A DNA stretch of 64,000 nt, taken from Stutzerimonas stutzeri (GTDB taxonomy: Bacteria; Pseudomonadota; Gammaproteobacteria; Pseudomonadales; Pseudomonadaceae). A program made the translations under genes and the position numbers. A model generated the notes under the pieces. The model made no database searches. It was not told the DNA's origin and was given only the letters and a program-made list of their open reading frames with translations. The stretch lies in contig NZ_JAGQFP010000003.1 of NCBI RefSeq assembly GCF_019090095.1, positions 1-64,000 of the forward strand, written 5' to 3'. Positions 31,283 to 44,053 of the stretch are shown in pieces (positions within the stretch are counted from its first letter, which is position 1; every line of letters begins with the position of its first letter).

Positions 31283-32049
31283 CGAAACCCCCGCCGCTCA
31301 CGCACAAGGTTATAGGCGCTGTGCAGTTCGCGCGTCCGCTCGGTAGCCTCGCGTACCTGAGTGGCGTTCGCGCCCGCGCCGGCCTGCTTGTCGGGATGAT
31401 GCTTGCTGAGTAGCCGCCGGTAGGCCCGCTTGATCGCCTGCGGATCGCTGTCGGCGCGCACGCCGAGCAAACGCAGCGCCTGCTCGTAGGCCCCGCCCAG
31501 GTTGCTCGGCGCGCCCTGCTGACGCCCGCCGCGCGGGTCCAGCGCCGCAATCGCGGCCGCATCCCAGCCCATCCACTTGCCCCAGAGCATCACCAATTCA
31601 TGCTCGCGCGCATCGATCTGCCCCTGCGCGCGAGCCATCCGCCAGCAAGCCTGAAGCACCGCCTTGGCCTCGTCGTGGCGACCACTCAGGCGCTGTAGTG
31701 GATCACGCAGGCCGTCACCACTGGACTTGCCCCGGTAGAAGGCATCGATGGCGGCTCGCTGGGCAGCGGGCGCCAGTTGTCGCCGCTGCATCTCGCTGCG
31801 CGCAGCCTGGATATGCGCCTCGCTGATCCGACCGCTGCTCTTGGCCAGCCGCCCGAGGAGAAAGAACAACAGTTCATCGCCGTGCAGCGTCGGTCTTGCG
31901 CCCGTCATGCGCTCGCGCAATCGGGTCCAGGACGTCAACCCGAGGCGCCGATCGATACCCTGGCCAAGCAGCGCGCCGAGCAGCGCCCCGGGGATACTCG
32001 CGATCAGCCAGCCGAGCAGAGCCCCTAAGAGGGTGATGGGCCAGAACAT
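31279..32049 (-). CDS. djlA: DnaJ-like co-chaperone DjlA
   Basis: Membrane-anchored J-domain protein that stimulates DnaK, 256 aa. The N-terminus is a glycine-rich membrane helix (ITLLGALLGWLIASIPGALLGALLG). A TerB-like middle domain (about 50-165) follows, and a C-terminal J domain (about 185-250) with HPD in SKHHPDKQ. The stop codon TAG lies inside the terminal repeat of the element at 31120-31282, so the last codon or two may have been set by its insertion. It abuts murU directly. Confidence 0.92.
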   Translation of the reverse strand: MFWPITLLGALLGWLIASIPGALLGALLGQGIDRRLGLTSWTRLRERMTGARPTLHGDELLFFLLGRLAKSSGRISEAHIQAARSEMQRRQLAPAAQRAAIDAFYRGKSSGDGLRDPLQRLSGRHDEAKAVLQACWRMARAQGQIDAREHELVMLWGKWMGWDAAAIAALDPRGGRQQGAPSNLGGAYEQALRLLGVRADSDPQAIKRAYRRLLSKHHPDKQAGAGANATQVREATERTRELHSAYNLVRERRGFR

Positions 32050-33737
<1,688 letters not shown>

Positions 33738-33867
33738 ATCAGTGCTCTCCGCGGCGCTAGCCGATAGACGGGTCATGCTTTATTATCCAGCATCTTTTTC
33801 AGCCCATCGAGAGGCGTGCGGCCCAGCCCGGCCGATGGCTCGCCGCAAGCACGGACCCCAAAACAAG

Positions 33868-36648
33868 ATGGCAGTCAAACATCCCGCTTTTCGTAAAAAA
33901 TTCCCTCTGTTGGTCACTGGCGGTCTGCTCGCGTTGCAGCCCGTCGCCCTGCCCGTCGCGATCGCAGCCGAACAATTTGCCTGCCAGCCCGGTGCTGGCG
34001 GTGGCTGGAGCTGCGCCTCCGACGCTGCCAGCCCCGAGTTGCCGCCCCGCCCGGTGCATCGCGGCAGCGCTGCCAGCGACAACACGGCCCAGCCGCGCAG
34101 CAGCAAGACCAAGGCAGCCCCGACAGCCACCACCAAGCTGGTAAATGAGAGCAAGGGCCGTGCGCTGGCATCGCGTAGCGCCGACTATAGCCATCTGGAC
34201 TGGGTACCGCGCGATCAACTGACCAATGCTCAGTTGGCCGAGACGGGCCCGTACTGTGCAGGCACCTATGTCGAGCCGAGCCGTCCGGGTCAGTTCGACA
34301 ACACGCCGATGAGCGAAGCGCCCACCTATGTATCGGCGAAAGCCACGCGCTACGAACAGCAGCAGGAAATCGCGACGCTGGCCGGTGACGTGGTGCTGCG
34401 CCAGGGTAGCATCCAGGCCGAAGCCGACGAGGCCAACCTCCACCAGCTGGAGAACCGTGGCGAGCTCAAAGGCAATGTGCGCCTGCGCGACCGCGGTGCA
34501 CTGCTGGTCGGCGACCGCGCCGAGCTGTTCCTCGACACCGGTGAAGCCCAGGTCGAGAACGCCGAATACGTGGTTCACGAAGGCAAGGTCCGTGGCAGCG
34601 CGCTGTACGCCAAGCGCACCGACGACGCCATCATCCGTTTGAAAGACGGTACCTACACACGCTGCGAGCCGGGCGACAACGACTGGTACCTGCAGGGCAA
34701 CAACGTCACCTTGAACCCAGCGACCGGCTTCGGCTCGGCGACCAACGTGACACTGCGGGTCAAGGGTGTACCGGTGTTCTACACACCCTATATCTACTTC
34801 CCCATCGACGACCGTCGTCAGTCAGGCTTCCTGGCGCCCAGCATCAGCTCGTCGAGCGATACCGGGCTATCGCTGATTACGCCGTACTACTTCAACCTGG
34901 CGCCGAACTACGACGCCACGCTGTACCCGAACTACATGACCGACCGCGGCCTGCTGATGGAAGGTGAGTTTCGCTACCTGACCCGCAGCAGCGAAGGCCA
35001 GTTCGGCGCCGCCTACCTCGACGACAGCAACGATGATCGCAAGCGGCAGTCCGAGTACGAAGACCAGCGCTGGATGTACAGCTGGCAGCACCGTACCGGC
35101 CTCGATAGCCGCTGGCTGGCTGAAGTCGACTACACCGATATCAGCGACCCTTATTACTTTCAGGATCTGGATACCCAGCTGGGCATCGACCAGCCGGACC
35201 ACCTCGACCAACGCGGCACCCTGACTTACCGTGGCGACAGCTACACCGCACGGCTGAACGTGCACGCTTACGAGCGCGCAACCGTCGCTGACGTGACGCC
35301 CTACGAGCGCTTGCCGCAGTTGACCCTGAACGGGGCGTTGCCTTTCCAGCCGGGCGGCCTGCGCTTTGCTTATAACACCGAGTTCGTCAACTTCCAGCGC
35401 AGCCTGCGTGAAGGATTTTTCACGGATGAAGATGGCAACACCGGCCTGCCCGAGCATCGCTGGTACGACGACCGCCTGACAGGCCTGGCCCGTGCCGAAG
35501 GCGAGCGCCTGCATCTGGAGCCGGGCGTCAGCCTGCCGCTCGACTGGACCTGGGGCTTCGTCAAGCCGTCGCTCAAGTACGCCTACACCCAGTACGATCT
35601 CGACCTCGATGCGCGAGGCCGGCAGACGCTGGCCGCCTATGAGTCGTTCGACCAATCGCAGAACCGCAGCGTGCCGATCTTCAGCGTCGACAGCGGCCTG
35701 TATTTCGATCGTGACACCCAGTGGTTCGGCAAGGATTATCGCCAGACTCTCGAACCACGGCTGTTCTATCTCTACGTGCCGGAAGAGGATCAGGACGATA
35801 TTCCAATCTTCGATACTGGCGAAAGCTCGTTCGGCTATTCCTCGCTGTGGCGCGAAAACCGCTTCTCCGGCAAGGACCGCATCGGCGACGCCAATCAGGT
35901 CTCGCTCGGCGTGACCAATCGCTGGATCGAGCCGAACGGGTTCGAGCGTCAGCGTCTGAGCATCGGCCAGGCGTTCTACTTCGAGGATCGCAAGGTCCAG
36001 CTTCGGGGCATCGACTATAGGACGCGTGCCAACGCGACCTCTTCGGTATCGCCCTATGCGCTCGAATACATGTACCGCTACAACCGGGACTGGCGCTTTA
36101 CCTCCACCTTCAACTGGGACCCGGACAGCCACAGCACCCGCTCCGGCAGCGCCATGTGGCACTACCAGCCGGCCGACAATCCGAACAAGATCGTCAATAT
36201 CGGCTATCGCTATCGCAACGATACCGTCCGATTCGACCAGGCTACCGGTCTGTGGACCTACGGCGGGGACTACGGCACACCAGGTACGCCGGAGTACATC
36301 AAGAACTACTACAAGATCAACCAGCACGACATCTCCACCATTTGGCCGATCGTGCCGCAGTGGAGCGTGATTGCGCGCTGGCAGCATGACTACAGCCGCA
36401 ACCGTACACTGGAAGCCTTCGGCGGCTTCGAATACGACAACTGCTGCTGGAAGCTGCGACTGATCAATCGCTACTGGATCGACTACGACGAGACCAGTCT
36501 CAACCCATCGCAGAACGACGAGCCGGACAACGGCATCTTCCTGCAAATCGTCCTCAAGGGACTCGGCGGCGTGTTCGGCAGCTCCACCGAGACATTCCTC
36601 GACGAAGGCATACAAGGCTACCGTGAACGTGAAGATCAAGCTTTCTGA
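33868..36648 (+). CDS. lptD: LPS-assembly protein LptD
   Basis: Outer-membrane beta-barrel that with LptE inserts lipopolysaccharide into the outer leaflet. Start at 33868 gives a signal peptide ([24 protein letters not shown]... to AIAAEQ) and 926 aa, close to the P. aeruginosa length; ATGs at 33742 and 33838 are in frame but add non-signal sequence. The periplasmic OstA domain spans about 145-260, then the barrel to the C-terminus. Cysteines for the disulfide network occur at the N-terminus (FACQPG, WSCASD) and as the CC pair in DNCCWKLR. Its end overlaps surA. Confidence 0.95.
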   Translation: MAVKHPAFRKKFPLLVTGGLLALQPVALPVAIAAEQFACQPGAGGGWSCASDAASPELPPRPVHRGSAASDNTAQPRSSKTKAAPTATTKLVNESKGRALASRSADYSHLDWVPRDQLTNAQLAETGPYCAGTYVEPSRPGQFDNTPMSEAPTYVSAKATRYEQQQEIATLAGDVVLRQGSIQAEADEANLHQLENRGELKGNVRLRDRGALLVGDRAELFLDTGEAQVENAEYVVHEGKVRGSALYAKRTDDAIIRLKDGTYTRCEPGDNDWYLQGNNVTLNPATGFGSATNVTLRVKGVPVFYTPYIYFPIDDRRQSGFLAPSISSSSDTGLSLITPYYFNLAPNYDATLYPNYMTDRGLLMEGEFRYLTRSSEGQFGAAYLDDSNDDRKRQSEYEDQRWMYSWQHRTGLDSRWLAEVDYTDISDPYYFQDLDTQLGIDQPDHLDQRGTLTYRGDSYTARLNVHAYERATVADVTPYERLPQLTLNGALPFQPGGLRFAYNTEFVNFQRSLREGFFTDEDGNTGLPEHRWYDDRLTGLARAEGERLHLEPGVSLPLDWTWGFVKPSLKYAYTQYDLDLDARGRQTLAAYESFDQSQNRSVPIFSVDSGLYFDRDTQWFGKDYRQTLEPRLFYLYVPEEDQDDIPIFDTGESSFGYSSLWRENRFSGKDRIGDANQVSLGVTNRWIEPNGFERQRLSIGQAFYFEDRKVQLRGIDYRTRANATSSVSPYALEYMYRYNRDWRFTSTFNWDPDSHSTRSGSAMWHYQPADNPNKIVNIGYRYRNDTVRFDQATGLWTYGGDYGTPGTPEYIKNYYKINQHDISTIWPIVPQWSVIARWQHDYSRNRTLEAFGGFEYDNCCWKLRLINRYWIDYDETSLNPSQNDEPDNGIFLQIVLKGLGGVFGSSTETFLDEGIQGYREREDQAF

Positions 36649-37936
36649 TTTCCTGCGCCCGCTACTGGTGGGCGCGTTCCTGCTAGGCAACGCCACCCTG
36701 GTGGTCTCGGCGTCCGCCGAGGTGCGCCCTCTCGACCGCATCGTCGCCATCGTCGACAACGACGTCATCATGCAGAGCCAGCTGGACCAGCGTCTTCGCG
36801 AGGTCGAGCAGACCATCGAGAAGCGCGGCGCCGAAATGCCGCCACGTGACGTGATGCAACAGCAGGTACTCGAGCGTCTGATCACCGAGAACCTGCAACT
36901 GCAGATCGGCGAGCGCTCCGGCATCCGCATTTCCGATGAGGAACTCAACCAGGCGATGGGCACCATTGCCCAGCGCAACAACATGAGCCTCGATCAATTC
37001 CGCGCCGCCCTCGAGCGTGACGGGCTGAGCCTGGACACCGCACGCGAGCAGATCCGTCGAGAGATGGTCATCAGCCGCGTGCGCCAACGGCGCATCGCCG
37101 AACGTATCCAGGTCTCAAAGCAGGAGGTCGAGAACTTCCTCGCCTCCGACCTCGGCAAGATGCAACTTTCCGAAGAATATCGGCTGGCCAACATCCTGAT
37201 CCCGGTGCCGGAATCAGCCGACTCGGCAGCCATTCAGGCAGCCGAGAAGATCGCCCGTGACACCTACGAGCAGCTGCAGAATGGTGCGGATTTCGCCAAA
37301 TTGGCAGTCTCGCGCTCGGCCAGCGAGAACGCGCTGGAAGGCGGCGACATGGGCTGGCGCAAGGCCGCGCAGCTGCCCCCGCCGTTCGACAGCGAAGTCA
37401 GCACCATGAATGTCGGTGACTTCACCCAGCCTGTTCGCACACCGCCAGGCTTCATTCTGCTCAAGGTGCTGGACAAGCGCGGCGGCGACAATCAGGTACG
37501 CGAAGAAGTCCATGTTCGCCACATTCTGATCAAGCCGAGCCAGATCCGCAGCGAAGAAGAAAGTCGCCGCCTGGTACAGCGCCTGCGCGACCGCATCCTG
37601 GCGGGCGAAAGCTTTGCCGAGCTGGCAAAGAACTTCTCCGAAGACCCAGGCTCGGCACTCAACGGCGGCGATCTCAACTGGATCGATCCGAACTCGCTGG
37701 TGCCGGAATTCCGCGAAGTGATGGCCAACACGCCCAATGGCCAATTGTCCGAGGTATTCAAGACCCCGTACGGCTGGCACATCCTCGAGGTGCTCGGACG
37801 CCGCGCAACCGATGCCAGCGAAGAGGTTCGCGAACAACAGGCGCAGACACTGTTGCGCAACCGTAAATACGAGGAAGAGCTGCAAACCTGGCTGCGCCAG
37901 ATTCGCGACGAGGCCTACGTCGAGATCAAGATCTGA
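36623..37936 (+). CDS. surA: periplasmic chaperone and peptidyl-prolyl isomerase SurA
   Basis: Chaperone for outer-membrane proteins, including LptD encoded just upstream. The 437-aa protein has a signal peptide (hydrophobic [20 protein letters not shown]), an N-terminal SurA domain, and two parvulin domains (about 175-275 and 290-385). The start is GTG: 36623 or two codons later at 36629 (MKIKLSDFL). Either lies inside the end of lptD, so the genes overlap by 20-26 nt. Followed by a strong terminator. Confidence 0.94.
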   Translation: MNVKIKLSDFLRPLLVGAFLLGNATLVVSASAEVRPLDRIVAIVDNDVIMQSQLDQRLREVEQTIEKRGAEMPPRDVMQQQVLERLITENLQLQIGERSGIRISDEELNQAMGTIAQRNNMSLDQFRAALERDGLSLDTAREQIRREMVISRVRQRRIAERIQVSKQEVENFLASDLGKMQLSEEYRLANILIPVPESADSAAIQAAEKIARDTYEQLQNGADFAKLAVSRSASENALEGGDMGWRKAAQLPPPFDSEVSTMNVGDFTQPVRTPPGFILLKVLDKRGGDNQVREEVHVRHILIKPSQIRSEEESRRLVQRLRDRILAGESFAELAKNFSEDPGSALNGGDLNWIDPNSLVPEFREVMANTPNGQLSEVFKTPYGWHILEVLGRRATDASEEVREQQAQTLLRNRKYEEELQTWLRQIRDEAYVEIKI

Positions 37937-37963
37937 TTCTGACGCAATCGCGCACGCTACCCG

Positions 37964-37995
37964 CGGGCCTGCCAGTTTGGCCGGCCCGTTTTTTT
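37964..37995 (+). terminator. Rho-independent terminator after surA
   Basis: GC-rich stem CGGGCC/GGCCCG with inner GCCA/TGGC pairing, followed by seven T. It lies 28 nt after the surA stop and 22 nt before the pdxA start, so pdxA expression from upstream should depend on read-through. Confidence 0.85.
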
Positions 37996-38017
37996 ATCCG
38001 TTGAAAGGCTGATCGAC

Positions 38018-39007
38018 ATGACCGCCAAACGCTTCGCCCTGACGCCCGGCGAGCCCGCCGGCATCGGTCCCGACCTCTGCCTGCTGCTTGCTCGCGATAG
38101 CCAGCCGCATGTGCTGATTGCCATCGCCAGCCTCGAGCTGATGCGCACACGCGCAGCTGAGCTGGACTTGAACATAAGCCTGATCGAGGTAACCCCGGAC
38201 CACTGGCCGACCCAGCCGGCCGCTGCCGGTCATCTGTACGTTTGGGACACGCCGCTGGCCACCCCGACAACAAGCGGCCAGCTCGACCCCGCCAACGCCA
38301 GCTACGTGCTCACCACGCTGCAGCGCGCCGGCCAGGGTTGTCTGGATGGCAGTTTCGCCGGCATGATCACCGCGCCGGTGCACAAGGGCGTGATCAACGA
38401 GGCCGGCATTCCGTTCTCGGGACACACCGAGTTTCTTGCCGAGCTGACCGGCACCGAGCAGGTGGTGATGATGCTCGCGACCCGCGGGTTGCGGGTCGCT
38501 CTGGTCACCACTCATCTTCCGCTCAAGGACGTTGCCGCAGCCATCACCGCCGAGCGATTGCAGCGGGTCACACGCATCCTGCATACCGATCTGGTGACCA
38601 AGTTCGGCATCACCCGACCACGCATTCTGGTCTGCGGGCTGAACCCCCACGCCGGCGAGGGCGGACACCTGGGCCGTGAGGAAATCGAGATCATCGAGCC
38701 GGCCCTGGCCGCGCTTCGGGACGAAGGCCTCGAACTCGTCGGCCCGCTGCCCGCCGATACGCTGTTCACCCCTAAGCACCTCGAGGACTGTGATGCGGTG
38801 CTGGCGATGTACCACGACCAAGGGCTTCCGGTATTGAAGTACAAAGGCTTCGGCGCTGCCGTCAATGTGACCCTGGGCCTGCCGATCGTGCGCACCTCGG
38901 TCGACCACGGCACCGCGCTGGATCTCGCCGGCACCGGCCGCGTCGACCTGGGCAGCCTGCAGGTGGCGCTGGAAACGGCCTACCAGATGACTGGCAGCCG
39001 GAACTGA
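38018..39007 (+). CDS. pdxA: 4-hydroxythreonine-4-phosphate dehydrogenase
   Basis: NAD-dependent enzyme of pyridoxal 5'-phosphate synthesis. The 329-aa protein has [12 protein letters not shown] at the N-terminus and metal ligands in [12 protein letters not shown] and [18 protein letters not shown] precedes the ATG. Its surA-pdxA-rsmA-apaG-apaH order is conserved in gamma-proteobacteria, but here 379 bp separate it from rsmA. Confidence 0.95.
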   Translation: MTAKRFALTPGEPAGIGPDLCLLLARDSQPHVLIAIASLELMRTRAAELDLNISLIEVTPDHWPTQPAAAGHLYVWDTPLATPTTSGQLDPANASYVLTTLQRAGQGCLDGSFAGMITAPVHKGVINEAGIPFSGHTEFLAELTGTEQVVMMLATRGLRVALVTTHLPLKDVAAAITAERLQRVTRILHTDLVTKFGITRPRILVCGLNPHAGEGGHLGREEIEIIEPALAALRDEGLELVGPLPADTLFTPKHLEDCDAVLAMYHDQGLPVLKYKGFGAAVNVTLGLPIVRTSVDHGTALDLAGTGRVDLGSLQVALETAYQMTGSRN

Positions 39008-39386
39008 GAAGGTTGGCGGCTTGCGAGCAGCTCGTAGGCCTTGCCTGAACGACCGATCTCAGCCGACACGGATGTCCGCGTCATAGTTTCCAATACAGCT
39101 GCATCATGGGAGTGCGCTGGGATCCGTGCACTGGCGGCATAGGGCTCGGCGGCTGACGAGCGTTGGCATGGCCGCGCTGATTGCCATTCAGCCGGAAAGA
39201 GGCTGCCGCATGTTGCTTGCTCCCTGCCAGATCACAGGCATCTTTTTAGCGACTGATACCGCCCCCACTGCGCCCTACCCGGCCCCGGGCCACCGTTATC
39301 GTCTTTCCTGCCCTGCAGCCTGCTAAAATGCGCGCCTTTTCCGCTTTCGGCTGCAAGCATCACGCTTGAGCCACCTGGAGCTTTCC
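39008..39386. other. 379-bp gap between pdxA and rsmA
   Basis: No convincing gene: the one plus-strand open frame (39126-39326) lacks a ribosome-binding site and recognisable family features. A -10-like TAAAAT near 39324 may belong to an rsmA promoter. These genes are usually closer together, so this is inserted or diverged sequence of unknown origin. Confidence 0.4.
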
Positions 39387-40181
39387 ATGTCCGAGTACCA
39401 ACACCGGGCGCGCAAGCGTTTCGGTCAGAACTTCCTCCACGATGCCGGCGTGATTCATCGCATCCTGCGTGCCATCCATGCCAAGGCGGGCGAGCGCATG
39501 GTGGAAATCGGGCCCGGCCAGGGCGCGCTCACCGAAGGACTGCTCGATAGCGGCGCGCACCTTGACGTCGTCGAGCTGGACCTGGACCTCATCCCCATCC
39601 TTGAGCAGAAATTCGCCGAGCGGGACAACTTCACGCTCAACCAGGGCGACGCCCTGAAGTTCGACTTCGGCCAGCTGAGCCAGACGCCTCGCAGCCTGCG
39701 CATCGTCGGCAACCTGCCGTACAACATCTCGACCCCGCTGATCTTTCACCTGCTCGAGCACGCCGCCCTGATCCGCGACATGCACTTCATGCTGCAGAAG
39801 GAAGTCGTCGAGCGGCTCGCTGCCCAGCCCGGCGGCGGTGACTGGGGCCGGCTGTCGATCATGGTGCAGTACCACTGCCGCGTCGAACACCTGTTCAACG
39901 TTGGCCCAGGCGCGTTCAACCCTGCGCCAAAGGTCGAGTCGGCCATCGTGCGTCTGGTGCCGCACGAGGTGCTGCCGCATCCGGCACGCGATCATCGCCA
40001 CCTGGAAATCGTGGTTCGCCAGGCGTTCAACCAGCGCCGCAAGACACTGCGCAACACGCTCAAGGGCTTGCTCGACGCCGACGCCATCGCCGCGGCAGAG
40101 GTCGACGGCAGCCTGCGTCCGGAACAGCTGGACCTGGCTGCGTTCGTAAGATTGTCAGACCAACTTTCCGCCCGCAGCTGA
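39387..40181 (+). CDS. rsmA: 16S rRNA dimethyladenosine transferase RsmA (KsgA)
   Basis: SAM-dependent methylase that dimethylates two adjacent adenosines near the 3' end of 16S rRNA during 30S assembly. The 264-aa form starts [19 protein letters not shown] at 39387, with CTGGAG upstream. SAM motif [15 protein letters not shown] and catalytic NLPYNIS are present. Confidence 0.96.
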   Translation: MSEYQHRARKRFGQNFLHDAGVIHRILRAIHAKAGERMVEIGPGQGALTEGLLDSGAHLDVVELDLDLIPILEQKFAERDNFTLNQGDALKFDFGQLSQTPRSLRIVGNLPYNISTPLIFHLLEHAALIRDMHFMLQKEVVERLAAQPGGGDWGRLSIMVQYHCRVEHLFNVGPGAFNPAPKVESAIVRLVPHEVLPHPARDHRHLEIVVRQAFNQRRKTLRNTLKGLLDADAIAAAEVDGSLRPEQLDLAAFVRLSDQLSARS

Positions 40182-40219
40182 CCCCCATGTCCGAACGCGA
40201 GCCACCAGCAGGAGTCCCC

Positions 40220-40603
40220 ATGCCCGAAGACCTGCGCTACCGGATCGACGTCAGCGTCAGCCCGACCTACCTGGCCGACCAGTCGCAACCGGAACAAAAT
40301 CGTTATGCCTTTGCCTACAGGGTAACCATCGAGAACAACGGCCAGCTCACCGCTCAGCTGCTGTCGCGTCACTGGCTGATCACCGACGGTGACGGCCAGG
40401 TGCAGGAAGTGCGCGGCGCCGGCGTGGTCGGCGAGCAGCCGGTGATCGCGCCGGGCCAGCGCCACGTCTATACCAGCGGCACGCTGATGGCTTCCCGGGT
40501 GGGCACCATGCAGGGTAGCTACCAGATGCTCGCCGAGGATGGGCACCGTTTCGACGCCATCATCGCGCCCTTCCGACTGGCCGTACCCGGAGCCCTGCAT
40601 TGA
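40220..40603 (+). CDS. apaG: ApaG family protein (CO2+/Mg2+ efflux-associated)
   Basis: Small immunoglobulin-like fold protein of 127 aa, often co-transcribed with apaH. Start at 40220 ([15 protein letters not shown]) has AGGAG upstream; an ATG at 40187 would add 11 residues. Motifs: [18 protein letters not shown] strand and [15 protein letters not shown]. Its biochemical role is unsettled. It overlaps the apaH start (TTGA). Confidence 0.92.
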   Translation: MPEDLRYRIDVSVSPTYLADQSQPEQNRYAFAYRVTIENNGQLTAQLLSRHWLITDGDGQVQEVRGAGVVGEQPVIAPGQRHVYTSGTLMASRVGTMQGSYQMLAEDGHRFDAIIAPFRLAVPGALH

Positions 40604-41424
40604 CTACCTATGCTGTCGGCGACCTGCAAGGTTGCCTCGAACCCCTCCAGTGCTTGCTGCAGCAAGTCGACTTCAGCCCGTCTCGCGATTGTCTGTGGCT
40701 GGCCGGCGACCTGGTCAACCGCGGACCGCAATCGCTCGAGGCGCTGCGTTACGTCCGTGATCTGGGCAGTTCGGCGGTCACCGTGCTGGGCAATCACGAC
40801 CTGCATCTGCTGGCCGTCGCTCACAACATCGAACGGCTGAAGAAGTCCGACACGCTCCAGCCCATCCTCGACGCCCCTGATCGGGCCGACCTGATCGACT
40901 GGCTGCGCCGACAGCCGCTGGTCTATCACGACAGCGAGCGAGAGACGACCATGGTCCACGCCGGCATCCCGCCACAGTGGACACTGGCCAAGGCGCTGCG
41001 GCGTGCGGCCGAAGTCGAGCAGGCGCTATGCGATGACGCCCTGCTGCCGCCCTTTCTCGACGGCATGTACGGCAACCAACCAGCCAAGTGGAACAAGGAG
41101 CTGTACGGCGTTCCACGGCTGCGCCTGATCACCAACTATTTCACCCGCATGCGCTTCTGCAAGGCCGACGGCACGCTCGATCTGCAGGCCAAGGAAGGGC
41201 TCGATTCCGCACCGCCAGGTTTCGCGCCCTGGTTCAGCCATCCCAATCGCAAGACCCGTGGCTGCAAGATTATCTTCGGCCACTGGGCTGCGCTGGAAGG
41301 ACGCTGCGACGAGCCCAACGTGTTTGCACTCGATACCGGTTGCGTGTGGGGCAACACCATGACCCTGATGAATCTCGACAGCGGAGAAATGCACCGCTGC
41401 GACTGCGAGGCATCCCATGACTGA
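40600..41424 (+). CDS. apaH: diadenosine tetraphosphatase (symmetrical)
   Basis: Hydrolyses Ap4A to two ADP and removes Np4 caps from RNA. The 274-aa metallophosphatase has [15 protein letters not shown] and GNHDLH motifs and VHAGIPP. The only sensible start is TTG at 40600, inside the apaG stop (TTGA), so translation is coupled and probably modest. It overlaps glpE by 8 nt. Confidence 0.95.
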   Translation: MTTYAVGDLQGCLEPLQCLLQQVDFSPSRDCLWLAGDLVNRGPQSLEALRYVRDLGSSAVTVLGNHDLHLLAVAHNIERLKKSDTLQPILDAPDRADLIDWLRRQPLVYHDSERETTMVHAGIPPQWTLAKALRRAAEVEQALCDDALLPPFLDGMYGNQPAKWNKELYGVPRLRLITNYFTRMRFCKADGTLDLQAKEGLDSAPPGFAPWFSHPNRKTRGCKIIFGHWAALEGRCDEPNVFALDTGCVWGNTMTLMNLDSGEMHRCDCEASHD

Positions 41425-41746
41425 CTTCAAACGCATCTCCCCCGAACAGGCCCAGGCACTGCGCAATTCCGGCGGGGTCTTCGTCGATATTCGCGATGCC
41501 CAGAGCTACGCCAGCGGCCATATCGCCGGCTCGACACATCTGGACAACCATTCGCTGCCGGACTTCATCGCCGCAGCCGACCTCGATCATCCGCTCGTCG
41601 TCACCTGCTACCACGGGCACTCCAGCCAGAGCGCCGCGGCCTACCTGATCAACCAGGGCTTCTCCGACGTCTACAGCCTCGACGGCGGCTTCGAGCTGTG
41701 GCGCCAGACCTTTCCCCAGGACGTCGAACAAGGCGATCCATCCTAA
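41417..41746 (+). CDS. glpE: thiosulfate sulfurtransferase GlpE
   Basis: Single-domain rhodanese of 109 aa that transfers sulfur from thiosulfate to cyanide or thiols. Active cysteine is in the loop TCYHGHSSQ. Overlaps apaH by 8 nt and closes the rsmA-apaG-apaH-glpE run. A perfect stem (AAGGCCGCG/CGCGGCCTT, 41764-41786) follows its stop but without a T-run. Confidence 0.93.
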   Translation: MTDFKRISPEQAQALRNSGGVFVDIRDAQSYASGHIAGSTHLDNHSLPDFIAAADLDHPLVVTCYHGHSSQSAAAYLINQGFSDVYSLDGGFELWRQTFPQDVEQGDPS

Positions 41747-41763
41747 AAAAATATCCCACCCCG

Positions 41764-41786
41764 AAGGCCGCGAATGGCGCGGCCTT
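41764..41786. terminator. hairpin after glpE, possible terminator
   Basis: Perfect 9-bp stem AAGGCCGCG/CGCGGCCTT with a 5-nt loop, 17 nt after the glpE stop. No T-run follows on the plus strand, but an A-rich stretch precedes it. The remaining bases to 42018 hold the prkA upstream region and no gene. Confidence 0.45.
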
Positions 41787-42018
41787 GCGCCTGCGATCCG
41801 ACGAAACGCAGCGGTAAAAGCAGCTCTGCTCCCTTGAATTTGCTGAATCCGAACTATCCTTCAGTTCAGGCCATCCAAACAAATGAAAGCCGTGTAGCGG
41901 CTACCGGGCCTCAGGTTTTCGACCATTAGGTGTTCGGGGGGACTCCAGGGCCGACAAGTCGGTCGCACCTGAATGCCTGATGACAACACCGGCTCCGAGC
42001 ATCGTCCGAGGTGAAGTC

Positions 42019-43941
42019 ATGAGCATTTTCAGCCATTTCCAGCAACGATTCGAAGCAACCCGTCAGGAGGAGTACTCGCTTCAGGAGTACCTCGACCTGT
42101 GCAAGGAAGACCGGGGAACCTACGCCACTGCAGCCGAGCGCCTATTGATGGCAATCGGTGAGCCCGAACTGATCGACACCTCGACCGACTCGCGGCTGTC
42201 GCGGATCTTTTCCAACAAGGTGATCCGTCGCTACCCCGCCTTCGAAGACTTCCACGGCATGGAGGACTGCATCGACCAGATCGTGTCCTACTTCCGGCAT
42301 GCGGCGCAGGGCTTGGAAGAGAAGAAACAGATTCTCTACCTCCTCGGCCCGGTCGGCGGCGGTAAGTCGTCCCTGGCCGAAAAGCTCAAGCAACTCATGG
42401 AGAAGGTGCCCTTCTACGCCATCAAGGGCTCCCCCGTGTTCGAATCGCCACTGGGCCTGTTCAACCCGGCCGAGGACGCGCAGATTCTCGAAGAGGATTA
42501 CGGCATTCCACGCCGCTATCTGAATTCGATCATGTCGCCCTGGGCCACCAAGCGTTTGCAGGAATTCGGCGGCGACATCAGTCAGTTCCGCGTGGTCAAG
42601 CTGTACCCCTCGATCCTCAACCAGATCGCGATCGCCAAGACCGAGCCCGGCGACGAGAACAACCAGGACATCTCGGCCCTGGTGGGCAAGGTCGATATTC
42701 GCAAGCTCGAGGAATTTCCGCAGAACGACGCCGACGCCTACAGCTACTCGGGCGCCCTGTGCCGCGCCAACCAGGGCATGATGGAATTCGTCGAGATGTT
42801 CAAGGCGCCGATCAAGGTGCTCCACCCGCTGCTGACTGCCACCCAGGAAGGCAACTACAACAGCACCGAAGGCCTGGGCGCGATCCCGTATAACGGCATC
42901 CTGCTGGCCCACTCCAACGAATCGGAATGGCACACCTTCCGCAACAACAAGAACAACGAGGCCTTCATCGACCGCATCTACATCGTCAAGGTGCCGTACT
43001 GCCTGCGAGTCAGCGATGAGATCAAGATCTACGACAAGCTGCTGTTCAATAGCTCGCTGTCGCAGGCCCACTGCGCGCCCGACACGCTGAAGATGCTCGC
43101 GCAGTTCTCGGTCCTGAGCCGGCTGAAGGAGCCGGAAAACTCCAACATCTATTCGAAGATGCGGGTCTACGACGGCGAGAACCTCAAGGATACCGATCCG
43201 AAGGCCAAGTCGATTCAGGAGTACCGCGACACGGCAGGCGTCGACGAAGGCATGAACGGCCTATCGACCCGCTTCGCCTTCAAGATCCTGTCCAAGGTCT
43301 TCAACTTCGATCCGCACGAAATCGCCGCCAACCCGGTGCACCTGCTCTATGTCCTCGAGCAGCAGATCGAGCAGGAGCAGTTCCCCGCCGAGGTGCGCGA
43401 GCGCTACCTGCGCTTCATCAAGGAATACCTGGCGCCACGCTATGTGGACTTTATCGGCAAGGAGATTCAGACCGCCTACCTCGAGTCCTACAGCGAGTAT
43501 GGCCAGAACATCTTCGACCGTTACGTGCTCTATGCGGACTTCTGGATCCAGGATCAGGAATACCGCGACCCGGAAACCGGCGAGATCCTCAACCGCGCCG
43601 CGCTCAACGAGGAGCTGGAGAAGATCGAGAAGCCGGCCGGGATCAGCAACCCGAAGGATTTCCGCAACGAGATCGTCAACTTCGTCCTGCGTGCCCGTGC
43701 CAACAACAACGGCAAGAACCCCTCGTGGCTGAGCTACGAGAAGCTGCGCGTGGTGATCGAGAAGAAGATGTTCTCCAACACCGAGGACCTGTTGCCGGTC
43801 ATCAGTTTCAACGCCAAGGCCAGCAAGGAGGATCAGAAGAAGCACAACGATTTCGTCGTGCGCATGGTCGAGCGCGGCTACACCGAGAAGCAGGTACGCC
43901 TGCTTTCGGAATGGTATCTGCGGGTACGTAAATCGCAGTAA
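42019..43941 (+). CDS. prkA: serine protein kinase PrkA (YeaG)
   Basis: AAA+-type protein kinase, 640 aa, linked in enterobacteria to nitrogen starvation and stationary phase. Start set at 42019 ([25 protein letters not shown]), the family N-terminus; the frame opens 13 codons earlier. P-loop [10 protein letters not shown] at about residue 110. First of a three-gene set with yeaH and spoVR, an RpoS-linked trio in many proteobacteria. Confidence 0.95.
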   Translation: MSIFSHFQQRFEATRQEEYSLQEYLDLCKEDRGTYATAAERLLMAIGEPELIDTSTDSRLSRIFSNKVIRRYPAFEDFHGMEDCIDQIVSYFRHAAQGLEEKKQILYLLGPVGGGKSSLAEKLKQLMEKVPFYAIKGSPVFESPLGLFNPAEDAQILEEDYGIPRRYLNSIMSPWATKRLQEFGGDISQFRVVKLYPSILNQIAIAKTEPGDENNQDISALVGKVDIRKLEEFPQNDADAYSYSGALCRANQGMMEFVEMFKAPIKVLHPLLTATQEGNYNSTEGLGAIPYNGILLAHSNESEWHTFRNNKNNEAFIDRIYIVKVPYCLRVSDEIKIYDKLLFNSSLSQAHCAPDTLKMLAQFSVLSRLKEPENSNIYSKMRVYDGENLKDTDPKAKSIQEYRDTAGVDEGMNGLSTRFAFKILSKVFNFDPHEIAANPVHLLYVLEQQIEQEQFPAEVRERYLRFIKEYLAPRYVDFIGKEIQTAYLESYSEYGQNIFDRYVLYADFWIQDQEYRDPETGEILNRAALNEELEKIEKPAGISNPKDFRNEIVNFVLRARANNNGKNPSWLSYEKLRVVIEKKMFSNTEDLLPVISFNAKASKEDQKKHNDFVVRMVERGYTEKQVRLLSEWYLRVRKSQ

Positions 43942-43943
43942 GA

Positions 43944-44040
43944 GCAGCCTGAAGCTGGAAGCTGAAAGCCGGAAGAACAAGCAAAGCGCGCTTGCGGCGT
44001 TGTCGGCACTTCCAGCTTCTGGCTTCCAGCTTGAAGCTGC
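43944..44040. repeat. 97-bp imperfect inverted repeat between prkA and yeaH
   Basis: Two 32-bp arms (43944-43975 and 44009-44040) match in 26 of 32 positions when one is complemented. The arms are built of the tandem unit GAAGCTGGAAGCTG. In RNA this would be a long hairpin inside the presumed operon. Repeats of this AGCTTGAAGCTGG type are common between genes in pseudomonads. Confidence 0.75.
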
Positions 44041-44053
44041 CCCGGAGGGGCCT

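Noticed and set aside
34867..36984. 705-codon minus-strand open frame
   Set aside because: Antisense to lptD and surA, caused by high GC codon bias; no domains.
43944..44040. CRISPR array
   Set aside because: There are only two arms in inverted, not direct, orientation, with no spacers and no cas genes in the window.
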